From Hoeflea sp. 108 (GTDB lineage Bacteria; Pseudomonadota; Alphaproteobacteria; Rhizobiales; Rhizobiaceae): 64,000 bases of DNA. The stretch spans positions 3,970,839 through 4,034,838 of the forward strand of contig NZ_KB890024.1 of NCBI RefSeq assembly GCF_000372965.1. The letters are read 5' to 3'. The notes beneath the pieces are model-generated. The model ran no database searches and was not told the origin of the DNA. It saw nothing but the letters and a program-made list of their open reading frames with translations. The position numbers and the translations under genes are program-made. This document shows positions 9,122 through 16,482 of the stretch, one piece after another (within the stretch, counting starts at the first letter, position 1; every line of letters begins with the position of its first letter).

Positions 9122-10705
9122 ATGTCCAATGAACTTGAATTCCTGAGCAGCCGTGTCGCCAAAGGCAAGTTGAACCGGCGCGACTTTCTGGGTCGCGCCG
9201 CAGCCCTCGGTGTCTCCGCAGCCTTCGCCAATACGCTGCTTTCCAATGCCGCCAGGGCCGAAGGCCCTGTCAAGGGCGGCACCCTTCGCGCCGGCATGCA
9301 AGGGGGTGCTGCCACCGACAGCCTCGACCCGGCATCCTGGTCGAGCCAGGTGCCTTATTTCTTCGGCCGCCAGTGGGGCGAGCAGCTCGTGCAGATTTCG
9401 CCGACCGGCGAAGTGCACCCTGCCCTTGCAGAAGAATGGGGCGCATCCGACGACGCCAAGACCTGGACCTTCAAGATCCGCAAGGGCGTGCAGTTCCACA
9501 ACGGCAAGGAGATGACGCCTGACGACGTGGTGGCGACCATGGAGCGCCATTCCGACGAGAAGGCGAAATCAGGTGCACTCGGCCTGATGGGCGGCATCGC
9601 CTCGGTCAAGAAGGACGGCCAGAACGTCGTCTTCGAGCTGAAGGACGCCAATGCCGACCTGCCCTTCCTGCTCGACGACTACCATCTGATGATCCAGCCG
9701 AACGGCGGCAAGGACAAGCCAGATGCCGGCATCGGCACCGGGCCCTACAAGGTCACCGTCAACGAGGCCGGCGTGCGCCTTGGCGGCGAGAAGTTCGCCA
9801 ACTACTGGCGCGACGACCGCGGCTTCGCCGACCAGATCGAGATCATCGTCATCAACGACGCTACGGCCCGTACCTCTGCCTTGCAGGGCGGCCAGGTCGA
9901 CATTATCAACCGCGTCGAACCGAAGATCGTCGAGCTGATCAAGCGCGTGCCCGGCGTTGTCATCCGCAACGTCGCCGGCCGCGGCCACTATGTCTTCATC
10001 GCCCACTGCAACACCGCGCCTTTCGACAACAACGATCTCAGGTTGGCGCTGAAATATGCGCTCGACCGCGAGGAGATGCTGCAGAAGATCCTGATGGGCT
10101 ACGGCTCGGTCGGCAACGACACCCCGATCAACAAGGCTTATCCGCTGTTCACCGAGATGGAGCAGCGCAAGTACGATCCCGACAAGGCCGCCTTCCATTA
10201 CAAGAAATCCGGCCATTCCGGCTCGGTGCTGCTGCGCACCTCCGACGTCGCCTTCCCCGGCGCCGTGGATGCCGCCCAGCTCTACCAGCAGAGTGCCGCC
10301 AAGGCGGGCATCACGCTCGAGGTCAAGCGCGAGCCGGGCGACGGCTACTGGTCGGAAGTTTGGAACAAGCAGCCCTTCTCGGCCTCCTACTGGGGCGGGC
10401 GCCCGACGCAGGACCAGATGTATTCCACCGCCTACTACTCCAAGGCCGACTGGAACGACACGCGCTTCTTCCGCGAGGACTTCGACAAGATGCTGTTTGC
10501 AGCACGCGCCGAACTCGACAAGGACAAGCGCAAGAAGCTCTATGCCGACATGGGCCAGATCGTCCGCGACGAAGGCGGGGTCATCACGCCGATGTTCAAT
10601 GACTTCATCGACGCCACCAGCGGCAAGGTCGGCGGCTGGGTCGATGACGGCAACCAGGAGATGATGGGCGGCTACGCGCTGTCGAAGTGCTGGCTGAACG
10701 CCTGA
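9122..10705 (+). CDS. Dipeptide-type ABC transporter substrate-binding protein (family 5), Tat signal
   Basis: 527 residues. The N-terminus has a twin-arginine signal (RRDFLGRAAALG) ending near ARA-EG, so it is predicted to be exported folded to the periplasm. The mature part has the SBP_bac_5 layout: EWGASDDAKTWTFKIRKGVQFHNG near residues 100-120, GTGPYK near 205, and ALDREEMLQKILMGYG near 315. A GAGGAGC ribosome site precedes the ATG. It is followed by two permeases and a fused ATPase on the same strand, a complete DppABCDF-like importer. Substrates of this class include peptides, opines and glycosides; the adjacent CocE hydrolase hints at an ester or amide. Confidence 0.93.
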   Translation: MSNELEFLSSRVAKGKLNRRDFLGRAAALGVSAAFANTLLSNAARAEGPVKGGTLRAGMQGGAATDSLDPASWSSQVPYFFGRQWGEQLVQISPTGEVHPALAEEWGASDDAKTWTFKIRKGVQFHNGKEMTPDDVVATMERHSDEKAKSGALGLMGGIASVKKDGQNVVFELKDANADLPFLLDDYHLMIQPNGGKDKPDAGIGTGPYKVTVNEAGVRLGGEKFANYWRDDRGFADQIEIIVINDATARTSALQGGQVDIINRVEPKIVELIKRVPGVVIRNVAGRGHYVFIAHCNTAPFDNNDLRLALKYALDREEMLQKILMGYGSVGNDTPINKAYPLFTEMEQRKYDPDKAAFHYKKSGHSGSVLLRTSDVAFPGAVDAAQLYQQSAAKAGITLEVKREPGDGYWSEVWNKQPFSASYWGGRPTQDQMYSTAYYSKADWNDTRFFREDFDKMLFAARAELDKDKRKKLYADMGQIVRDEGGVITPMFNDFIDATSGKVGGWVDDGNQEMMGGYALSKCWLNA

Positions 10706-10721
10706 GCAAGGCGCCGGCGGC

Positions 10722-11681
10722 ATGTCCAACCCGATCTTGAAACTGATCGCCCAGCGCATTGCGCTGGGCCTTCTCCTGCTTCTGGCCGTTTCGGTCCTGA
10801 TCTTCGCCGGCACCCAGATCCTGCCCGGCGACGTCGCCCAATCCATTCTCGGCCAGTCGGCCACGCCCCAGGCGCTCGCCAACCTCAGGGAGTCCCTCGG
10901 GCTCAACGACCCGGCCTATATCAGGTACTTCAGGTGGCTCGGCGGCGTGCTGACGGGCGACCTCGGCACGGCCCTGTCGAGCCGGCAGGACATCGCCGCC
11001 TCCATCGGCCCGCGCCTTTGGAACACGCTGTTCCTCGCCTTCTGGGCGGCCGTCGTGTCCGTGCCGCTGGCCATCCTGCTCGGGCTGCTTGCGGTGCGCT
11101 ACCGCAACGGTTTCATCGACAAGACCATCTCCGGCCTGGCGCTTGCCTCGACCTCGTTGCCGGAATTTTTCGTCGGTTACCTGCTCGTCTATTTCTTCGC
11201 CGTGAAGTGGCAGATCTTCCCCGGCATCTCCACCGTCTATGACGGCATGCCCTTCCTCGAGCGCATGAAGGCGATCGCCCTGCCGGCAACGGCGCTCACG
11301 CTCGTCGTGCTCGCCCACATGATGCGCATGACGCGCGCAGCGATCCTGAACGTCATGCAGTCGGCCTATATCGAGACGGCCGAGCTCAAAGGCTTGTCGC
11401 CCTTCGACATCATCCGCAAGCACGCCTTCCCCAATGCCATTGCGCCGATCATCAACGTGGTCATGCTCAACCTCGCCTTCCTCATCGTCGGCGTCGTCGT
11501 GATCGAAGTCATCTTCGTCTATCCCGGCATGGGGCAATATCTCGTCGACCATGTCGCCAAGCGCGACGTGCCCGTGGTGCAGGCGGTGGGACTGATCTTC
11601 GCTGCGGTCTATATCGGTCTCAACATGGTCGCCGACATCGCCGCCATCATCGCCAACCCGCGCCTCCGGCACCCGAAATAG
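10722..11681 (+). CDS. ABC transporter permease, DppB type
   Basis: 319 residues with an N-terminal membrane anchor (about 10-30), a periplasmic loop containing ILPGDVAQSILG, and five further membrane segments. The EAA loop with the ATPase-docking glycine is seen at AELKGLSPFDIIRKHAFPNA. It forms the inner-membrane channel with the next gene. It begins 16 bases after the binding-protein stop and ends 9 bases before the second permease, so the cistrons are co-transcribed. Length and order match DppB. Confidence 0.92.
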   Translation: MSNPILKLIAQRIALGLLLLLAVSVLIFAGTQILPGDVAQSILGQSATPQALANLRESLGLNDPAYIRYFRWLGGVLTGDLGTALSSRQDIAASIGPRLWNTLFLAFWAAVVSVPLAILLGLLAVRYRNGFIDKTISGLALASTSLPEFFVGYLLVYFFAVKWQIFPGISTVYDGMPFLERMKAIALPATALTLVVLAHMMRMTRAAILNVMQSAYIETAELKGLSPFDIIRKHAFPNAIAPIINVVMLNLAFLIVGVVVIEVIFVYPGMGQYLVDHVAKRDVPVVQAVGLIFAAVYIGLNMVADIAAIIANPRLRHPK

Positions 11682-11690
11682 GACGGCGCC

Positions 11691-12521
11691 ATGCTCGATT
11701 TCAAACGCATCTCCCTGGGCGCCTGGATCGGACTGGTCCTTACCGCCTGCTTCCTGTTCGCGGCCCTGTTCGCGCCCTGGGTTGCCCCCTACGGCAAGGC
11801 CGAAATCGTCGGCGACGTCTGGGCGCCGTCAAGCGCGCAGTTCTGGCTCGGCACCGACAATCTCGGCCGCGACCTGCTCTCACGCATGATCTATGGCGCC
11901 CGCACGACGATCTTCATCGCCGTGATGGCAACCGCGCTGTCGTTCTCACTCGGTTCGATCCTCGGCTTTACCGCAGCCACCGTCGGCGGCTGGCTCGACA
12001 CCACCATGTCGCGCTTCGTCGACCTGCTGATGGCAATCCCGACGCTGATCTTCGCGCTCGTCGTGCTGTCGGTCCTGCCTTCGACCTTGCTCACGCTGAT
12101 CCTGGTCATGGGTATCCTCGACGCCACCCGTGTCTACCGCCTGTCGCGGGCGGTGGCGGTCGACATCAACGTGATGGACTTTGTCGAGGCGGCCAAGCTG
12201 CGCGGCGAAGGCAAGGCCTGGATCATCTTCCGCGAGATCCTGCCCAACGCGCTGTCGCCGCTGGTCTCCGAACTCGGCCTGCGCTTCATCTATGCCGTGC
12301 TGTTCCTCTCTGCGCTGTCCTTCCTCGGCCTCGGCGTGCAGCCGCCGGATGCCGACTGGGGCGGCATGGTCAAGGAAAACAAGGACGGCATCGTCTTTGG
12401 CATTCCCGCAGCCCTGATCCCCGCCGCCGCGATTGCAGCCCTTGCAATCTCGGTCAACCTCGTCGCCGACTGGGTGCTCAACCGCACCACCGATCTCAAG
12501 GGAGGACGCGGCAATGGCTGA
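11691..12521 (+). CDS. ABC transporter permease, DppC type
   Basis: 276 residues. The N-terminal anchor and the conserved WLGTDNLGRDLLSRMIYGAR segment (about residues 50-70) identify the DppC/OppC class. The EAA loop is AAKLRGEGKAWIIFREILPN, followed by the usual LGLGVQPPDADWGGM near the C-terminus. Its last 8 bases overlap the start of the fused ATPase gene, which suggests coupled translation. Confidence 0.92.
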   Translation: MLDFKRISLGAWIGLVLTACFLFAALFAPWVAPYGKAEIVGDVWAPSSAQFWLGTDNLGRDLLSRMIYGARTTIFIAVMATALSFSLGSILGFTAATVGGWLDTTMSRFVDLLMAIPTLIFALVVLSVLPSTLLTLILVMGILDATRVYRLSRAVAVDINVMDFVEAAKLRGEGKAWIIFREILPNALSPLVSELGLRFIYAVLFLSALSFLGLGVQPPDADWGGMVKENKDGIVFGIPAALIPAAAIAALAISVNLVADWVLNRTTDLKGGRGNG

Positions 12522-14196
12522 TGCCAAAATGGAGGCCAAGGCAAAACCCGGCACCAACGGCTCCGACACGCTGCTCGACATCCGCAACCTCAGGATCGAG
12601 GCCAAGGTGTTCCCGCCCGGCGAGGCGCCGCGCACCATTACGCTTGTCCACGACGTGTCGCTCAGCCTCAAGCGCGGCCAGGTGCTCGGCTTGATCGGCG
12701 AGTCCGGTGCGGGCAAGTCGACCATCGGCCTGTCGTCCATGGCTTATGGCCGCGGCGGCGTGCGCATCACCGGCGGCGAGGTCGTGTTCAACGGCCGCGA
12801 CATCCTCAAGGCCGGCACGCAAGGCGTGCGCGCCCTGCGTGGCCGTGAGGTCTGCTATGTTGCGCAATCGGCGGCGGCGGCCTTCAACCCGGCCCATCGC
12901 CTGATGGACCAGGTGGTGGAAGCCTCGATCCTGCATGGGGTTACGACCCGCGAGGAGGCCGAGAAACGCGCCGTGGCGCTGTTCAGGAAGCTCAGTCTTC
13001 CCGACCCCGAGAATATCGGCAAGCGCTTCCCGCACCAGGTTTCCGGCGGCCAGCTGCAGCGCGTCATGACAGCCATGGCGCTGTGCTCCGAGCCCGACCT
13101 GATCGTCTTCGACGAGCCGACGACGGCGCTTGATGTCACCACCCAGATCGACGTGCTGGCGGCGATCAAGGAGGCCATCCGCGACACCGGCGTGGCAGCG
13201 CTCTACATCAGCCACGACCTAGCCGTCGTCGCCCAGGTATCGGACGAGATCATGGTGCTGCGCCATGGCCGGCTGGTCGAATGGGGCGGCACGCGCCAGA
13301 TCATCAAGGAGCCCCGCCAGGAATACACCTCGGCACTCGTCTCCGTGCACGAGATCGAGCATCAGGAAAAGAAACCGGGCGCGGCCCCCTTCCTCTCGGT
13401 CAGAGACGTGACGGCTGCCTATGGCGGCGGCAAGATCAAGGTGCTCAAGAACGTCTCGGTCGACATCCTGCCCGGCCAGACGCTGGCCGTCGTCGGCGAA
13501 TCCGGCTCTGGCAAGTCGACGCTTGCGCGCGCCATCACGGGCCTGTTGCCGCCCGAGCAGGGCAGCATTACCTTTGCCGGCCGTACCCTGTCCAATCGCC
13601 TCGCCGACCGCACCCGCGACGACCTGCGCGAGCTGCAGATGATCTACCAGATGGCCGACGTGGCGATGAACCCGCGCCAGACTGTGGGCACGATCATCGG
13701 CCGGCCGCTGGAATTCTATTTCGGCATGAGCGGCAAGGAGCGCGATGCCAGGGTCGCCGAACTGCTCGACAAGATCGAGATGGGCCGCGGTTTCATCGAC
13801 CGATATCCGGCCGAACTGTCAGGCGGCCAGAAGCAGCGTGTCTGCATCGCGCGAGCGCTCGCGGCCAAGCCGAGGCTGATCATCTGCGACGAGGTGACGA
13901 GCGCTCTGGATCCGCTGGTCGCCAACGGCATCCTCAAGCTGCTGCTCGGACTGCAGGCCGAGGAAGGCGTCGCCTATCTGTTCATCACCCACGATCTGGC
14001 GACGGTGAAGTCCATCGCCGACTCCATCGCCGTCATGTATCGCGGCGAGGTGGTACGCTACGGCCCAAAGTCGGAAGTGCTGAAGCCGCCCTTCGACGCC
14101 TATACCGACTTGCTGCTGTCGTCGGTGCCGGAAATGGAAATCGGCTGGCTGGAAAAGGCCATCGGCGGACGCAGGATGGCGAGCGCTGGGAATTGA
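12514..14196 (+). CDS. Fused DppD-DppF-type ABC transporter ATP-binding protein
   Basis: 561 residues containing two complete ATPase domains. Domain 1 has Walker A GESGAGKS, signature VSGGQLQRVM and Walker B LIVFDEPTTALD. Domain 2 has Walker A GESGSGKS, signature LSGGQKQRVC and Walker B LIICDEVTSALD, where the usual DEPT is DEVT. One polypeptide thus supplies both nucleotide-binding sites, as in YejF-type importers. I chose the ATG at 12514 because it has a GGAGG ribosome site at 12501-12505 and overlaps the previous gene by 8 bp; a longer in-frame ATG at 12433 would sit deep inside the permease gene. Confidence 0.93.
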   Translation: MADAKMEAKAKPGTNGSDTLLDIRNLRIEAKVFPPGEAPRTITLVHDVSLSLKRGQVLGLIGESGAGKSTIGLSSMAYGRGGVRITGGEVVFNGRDILKAGTQGVRALRGREVCYVAQSAAAAFNPAHRLMDQVVEASILHGVTTREEAEKRAVALFRKLSLPDPENIGKRFPHQVSGGQLQRVMTAMALCSEPDLIVFDEPTTALDVTTQIDVLAAIKEAIRDTGVAALYISHDLAVVAQVSDEIMVLRHGRLVEWGGTRQIIKEPRQEYTSALVSVHEIEHQEKKPGAAPFLSVRDVTAAYGGGKIKVLKNVSVDILPGQTLAVVGESGSGKSTLARAITGLLPPEQGSITFAGRTLSNRLADRTRDDLRELQMIYQMADVAMNPRQTVGTIIGRPLEFYFGMSGKERDARVAELLDKIEMGRGFIDRYPAELSGGQKQRVCIARALAAKPRLIICDEVTSALDPLVANGILKLLLGLQAEEGVAYLFITHDLATVKSIADSIAVMYRGEVVRYGPKSEVLKPPFDAYTDLLLSSVPEMEIGWLEKAIGGRRMASAGN

Positions 14197-14205
14197 TGCC
14201 GCCCT

Positions 14206-14385
14206 TCCCTCGCCCCGTTTACGGGGAGAGGGTGACCACGAAGCGGCCGGGTGAGGGGCAGCTCTATGCCGGAAAGCTGGGCGCCGCCCCTCATCCGACT
14301 GCCGGCGTTCGATACTCGAAAAGCCAAGTATTTGGCTTTTCGTCCGCTGCGCGGACCTATCTTACCTCCCCGTGAACGGGGAGAA
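14206..14385. repeat. Rhizobial-type palindromic repeat with strong hairpin
   Basis: The gap between two convergent genes has GC-rich inverted blocks typical of rhizobial intergenic repeats. CCCGTTTACGGGGAGAGG lies at the left and CTCCCCGTGAACGGGGAGAAGG at the right, with GTGAGGGGC/GCCCCTCAT between them. Inside is a near-perfect hairpin, CGAAAAGCC and GGCTTTTCG, around 14317-14341. It separates two convergent transcription units and may terminate both. It encodes no credible protein. Confidence 0.6.
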
Positions 14386-14394
14386 GGAAGTTCG

Positions 14395-15336
14395 TCACCA
14401 TACCCACTCACCCCGCCCCAGCGCCGCCGCCGCATCGACGATGCGCGTGAAGCTGGCGCGGGCGCGGCGGACGGTGTGGCGGGCGCGCAGGTAGCCGTGG
14501 ACGAGTCCCGGCTCCTCGAACCAGAAGGCTTTGCCGCCGGCAGCGACTATGCGTTCGCCGTAGGCCTCGCCATCTGATGACAGCGGGTCGCATTCGGCCG
14601 TGATGACGACTGTTGGCGGCAGATTGGCGAAATCGGCGTCGGCCAGCGGCGACAGCGTGATGTCGCCGGTACGGTCCTCGCCGCCGGTGCGGATGTCCTT
14701 GTAGAATTCGAGGTCGCGCATGGTCAGCATCGGCGCCTCGGCATGGACGATGTAGGAGCCGCGCATCCGATCCCCGCCAAGGCCCGGATAGACCAGCACT
14801 TGCCCGACCGGGCGCCTGGCGTGCCCACGCGTCGCATGACTGGCGGCGGCCGCGATGTTGCCGCCGGCGCTGTCGCCGGCGAGCACGATGGGCTGGCCGT
14901 ATCTGGTCGCGGCCCATTCGAAGGCGGCCATGGCATCGTCGAAGGCAGCCGGATGCTTGTGCTCGGGCGCCAGCCTGTAGTCGACCGACACGACTTCGTA
15001 GCCGGTGCGCCCGCACAGCTCGGCGCAAACGTCATCATGGCTGTCGAGCCCGCCGAGGATGAAACCGCCGCCGTGGAAATAGAGCAGCATCGCCTGCGGG
15101 GCCTTATCGGCAAGGCGGTAGATGCGGATCGGCACGTCCCGCCCAGACGCAGGAATGGCGGTCGTCTCGACCGTCACGCCATCGGGGTAGCCGGCGAAGA
15201 ACTCCCGGCACATGCGGTCGTAGATCTCGCGCTGCTGGGCGATGGTGTAGTCGATGGTGTCAGGCGGATAGTAGGAATTGGTCCGCTCGATGAAGGCCCA
15301 GGTCTCGGCGTCGATGAGCGTGGCGTAGTCGGTCAT
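14395..15336 (-). CDS. Alpha/beta hydrolase of the HSL (hormone-sensitive lipase) family
   Basis: 313 residues from the ATG at 15336. The oxyanion-hole motif HGGGFILGG (about residue 78), the nucleophile elbow GDSAGGN (about residue 145), a catalytic aspartate region ECDPLSSDG and the C-terminal GLVHGY histidine are all present, so the enzyme should be active. There is no signal peptide. It faces the ABC operon tail to tail across a repeat. Short-chain ester hydrolysis is likely; the physiological substrate is not apparent. Longer in-frame starts upstream run into repeat DNA and were not used. Confidence 0.88.
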   Translation of the reverse strand: MTDYATLIDAETWAFIERTNSYYPPDTIDYTIAQQREIYDRMCREFFAGYPDGVTVETTAIPASGRDVPIRIYRLADKAPQAMLLYFHGGGFILGGLDSHDDVCAELCGRTGYEVVSVDYRLAPEHKHPAAFDDAMAAFEWAATRYGQPIVLAGDSAGGNIAAAASHATRGHARRPVGQVLVYPGLGGDRMRGSYIVHAEAPMLTMRDLEFYKDIRTGGEDRTGDITLSPLADADFANLPPTVVITAECDPLSSDGEAYGERIVAAGGKAFWFEEPGLVHGYLRARHTVRRARASFTRIVDAAAALGRGEWVW

Positions 15337-15370
15337 TGGAGGGGCCCTTGGCAGGGGTCGCGCCTCGTCA

Positions 15371-15554
15371 CGCCCCCCTCTGGCCTGCCGGCCATCTCCC
15401 CCTCGAGGGGGGAGATCAGGCCACCATCGGCCTCTCGTCCAATCGCAAGTCTCCCAGCCAGTCGAGGCCCTTTTGCGCCGCAGGAAATGGCGGGAGGCCA
15501 ACGCGAGTGATCTCCTCCCTCATGGGGGAGATGGCCGGCAGACCAGAAAGGGGC
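15371..15554. repeat. Inverted pair of 46-bp intergenic repeat units
   Basis: A left copy (15371-15416) beginning CGCCCCCCTCTGGCCTGCCG and a right copy (15509-15554) ending AGACCAGAAAGGGGCG are near reverse complements. Each has its own small palindrome (CTCCCCCTCGAGGGGGGAG in the left copy). They flank about 90 bp without a gene. The unit matches palindromic intergenic repeats often seen in Mesorhizobium (recollection, not searched). An 18-base stretch of it recurs inside the coding sequence at 17181-17198. Confidence 0.7.
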
Positions 15555-15583
15555 GCGAAGAAACTCCACCATGCCTCCTATCC

Positions 15584-16366
15584 CTACCTCCCCTTCCACA
15601 CCGGGTCGCGCTTCTCGGCAAACGCCTTGAAGCCCTCGAGATTGTCCTCCGAGGCGTAGAGCTCGTCCACGGTTGCGAATTGCCGCTTGGTGATGCGGTT
15701 CATCGTTTCCTGGAAGCCCATCACCTCGGCGGCGCGGGCCACCTCCTTGATGGCAGCGAAGACCAGCGGCGGGCCGCCGGCGAGCAGGCGGGCGATCTCC
15801 CAGACGCGGTCCTCCAGCTTGTCGGCCGGCAGCACCTCGTTGACCAGGCCCCAGCGATGGGCCTCGGCCACGTCCATCCAGCGGCCGGTGAGCAGAAGAT
15901 CCATCGCCACGTGATAGGGAATGCGCTTGGGCAACTTGATCGTCGCGGCATCAGCCAGCGTGCCCGCGCGGATCTCGGGCAGTGCGAAGCTCGAATGCTC
16001 GGAGGCGTAGATCAGGTCGCAGGATAGCGCCAGTTCGAAGCCGCCGCCGACCGCCATGCCGTTGACGCAGGCGATCACGGGCTTGTTGAGGTCACGCAAC
16101 TCCTGCAACCCGCCGAAGCCGCCGACGCCATAGTCGCCGTCGACCGCGTCGCCGCTGGCCGCCGCCTTCAGGTCCCAGCCGGCGGAAAAGAACTTCTCGC
16201 CCGCCGTCTTCACGATGGCGATACGCAGGCTGTCATCGTCACGGAAGGCCTTGAACGTCTCGCCCAGCAGCCGCGAGGTCGCAAGGTCGATGGCATTGGC
16301 CTTGGGCCGGTCGAGCGTGACCTCGAGGATCACACCTTCCCTGCGGGTTTTCACGACGTCGGACAT
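15584..16366 (-). CDS. Enoyl-CoA hydratase, probable crotonobetainyl/carnitinyl-CoA hydratase (CaiD-like)
   Basis: 260 residues of the crotonase family. The CoA/oxyanion segments FFSAGWDLKAAAS (about residues 60-72) and GMAVGGGFELALS (about 105-117) are present. The LPEIRAGTLADAATIKLPKR region, catalytic-loop glutamate included, resembles carnitinyl-CoA dehydratases. It is the last gene of a leftward operon with an NDP-forming CoA ligase, an acyl-CoA dehydrogenase, carnitine dehydrogenase and BKACE. In that context it most plausibly hydrates crotonobetainyl-CoA to carnitinyl-CoA. Other short enoyl-CoAs remain possible. Confidence 0.85.
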   Translation of the reverse strand: MSDVVKTRREGVILEVTLDRPKANAIDLATSRLLGETFKAFRDDDSLRIAIVKTAGEKFFSAGWDLKAAASGDAVDGDYGVGGFGGLQELRDLNKPVIACVNGMAVGGGFELALSCDLIYASEHSSFALPEIRAGTLADAATIKLPKRIPYHVAMDLLLTGRWMDVAEAHRWGLVNEVLPADKLEDRVWEIARLLAGGPPLVFAAIKEVARAAEVMGFQETMNRITKRQFATVDELYASEDNLEGFKAFAEKRDPVWKGR

Positions 16367-16482
16367 TTTTTTTCCTCCATTGCCCTTGCCCAGACCTATG
16401 CCTGGGCAAGCCTTTCAAAGCCGTGGGCGGGATAGCCCCTCGCCCTTGCCCTCTCGCCGTGAAGAATGGGGCGAAGGAGGCG

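Noticed and set aside
12433..12513. Longer start for the fused ATPase
   Set aside because: The extra 27 residues are translated from within the permease gene in another frame and lack a ribosome site, while the ATG at 12514 has GGAGG.
15371..15554. Inverted repeats as ends of an insertion sequence
   Set aside because: No transposase frame between them and no target duplication visible; they fit a short palindromic repeat family better.
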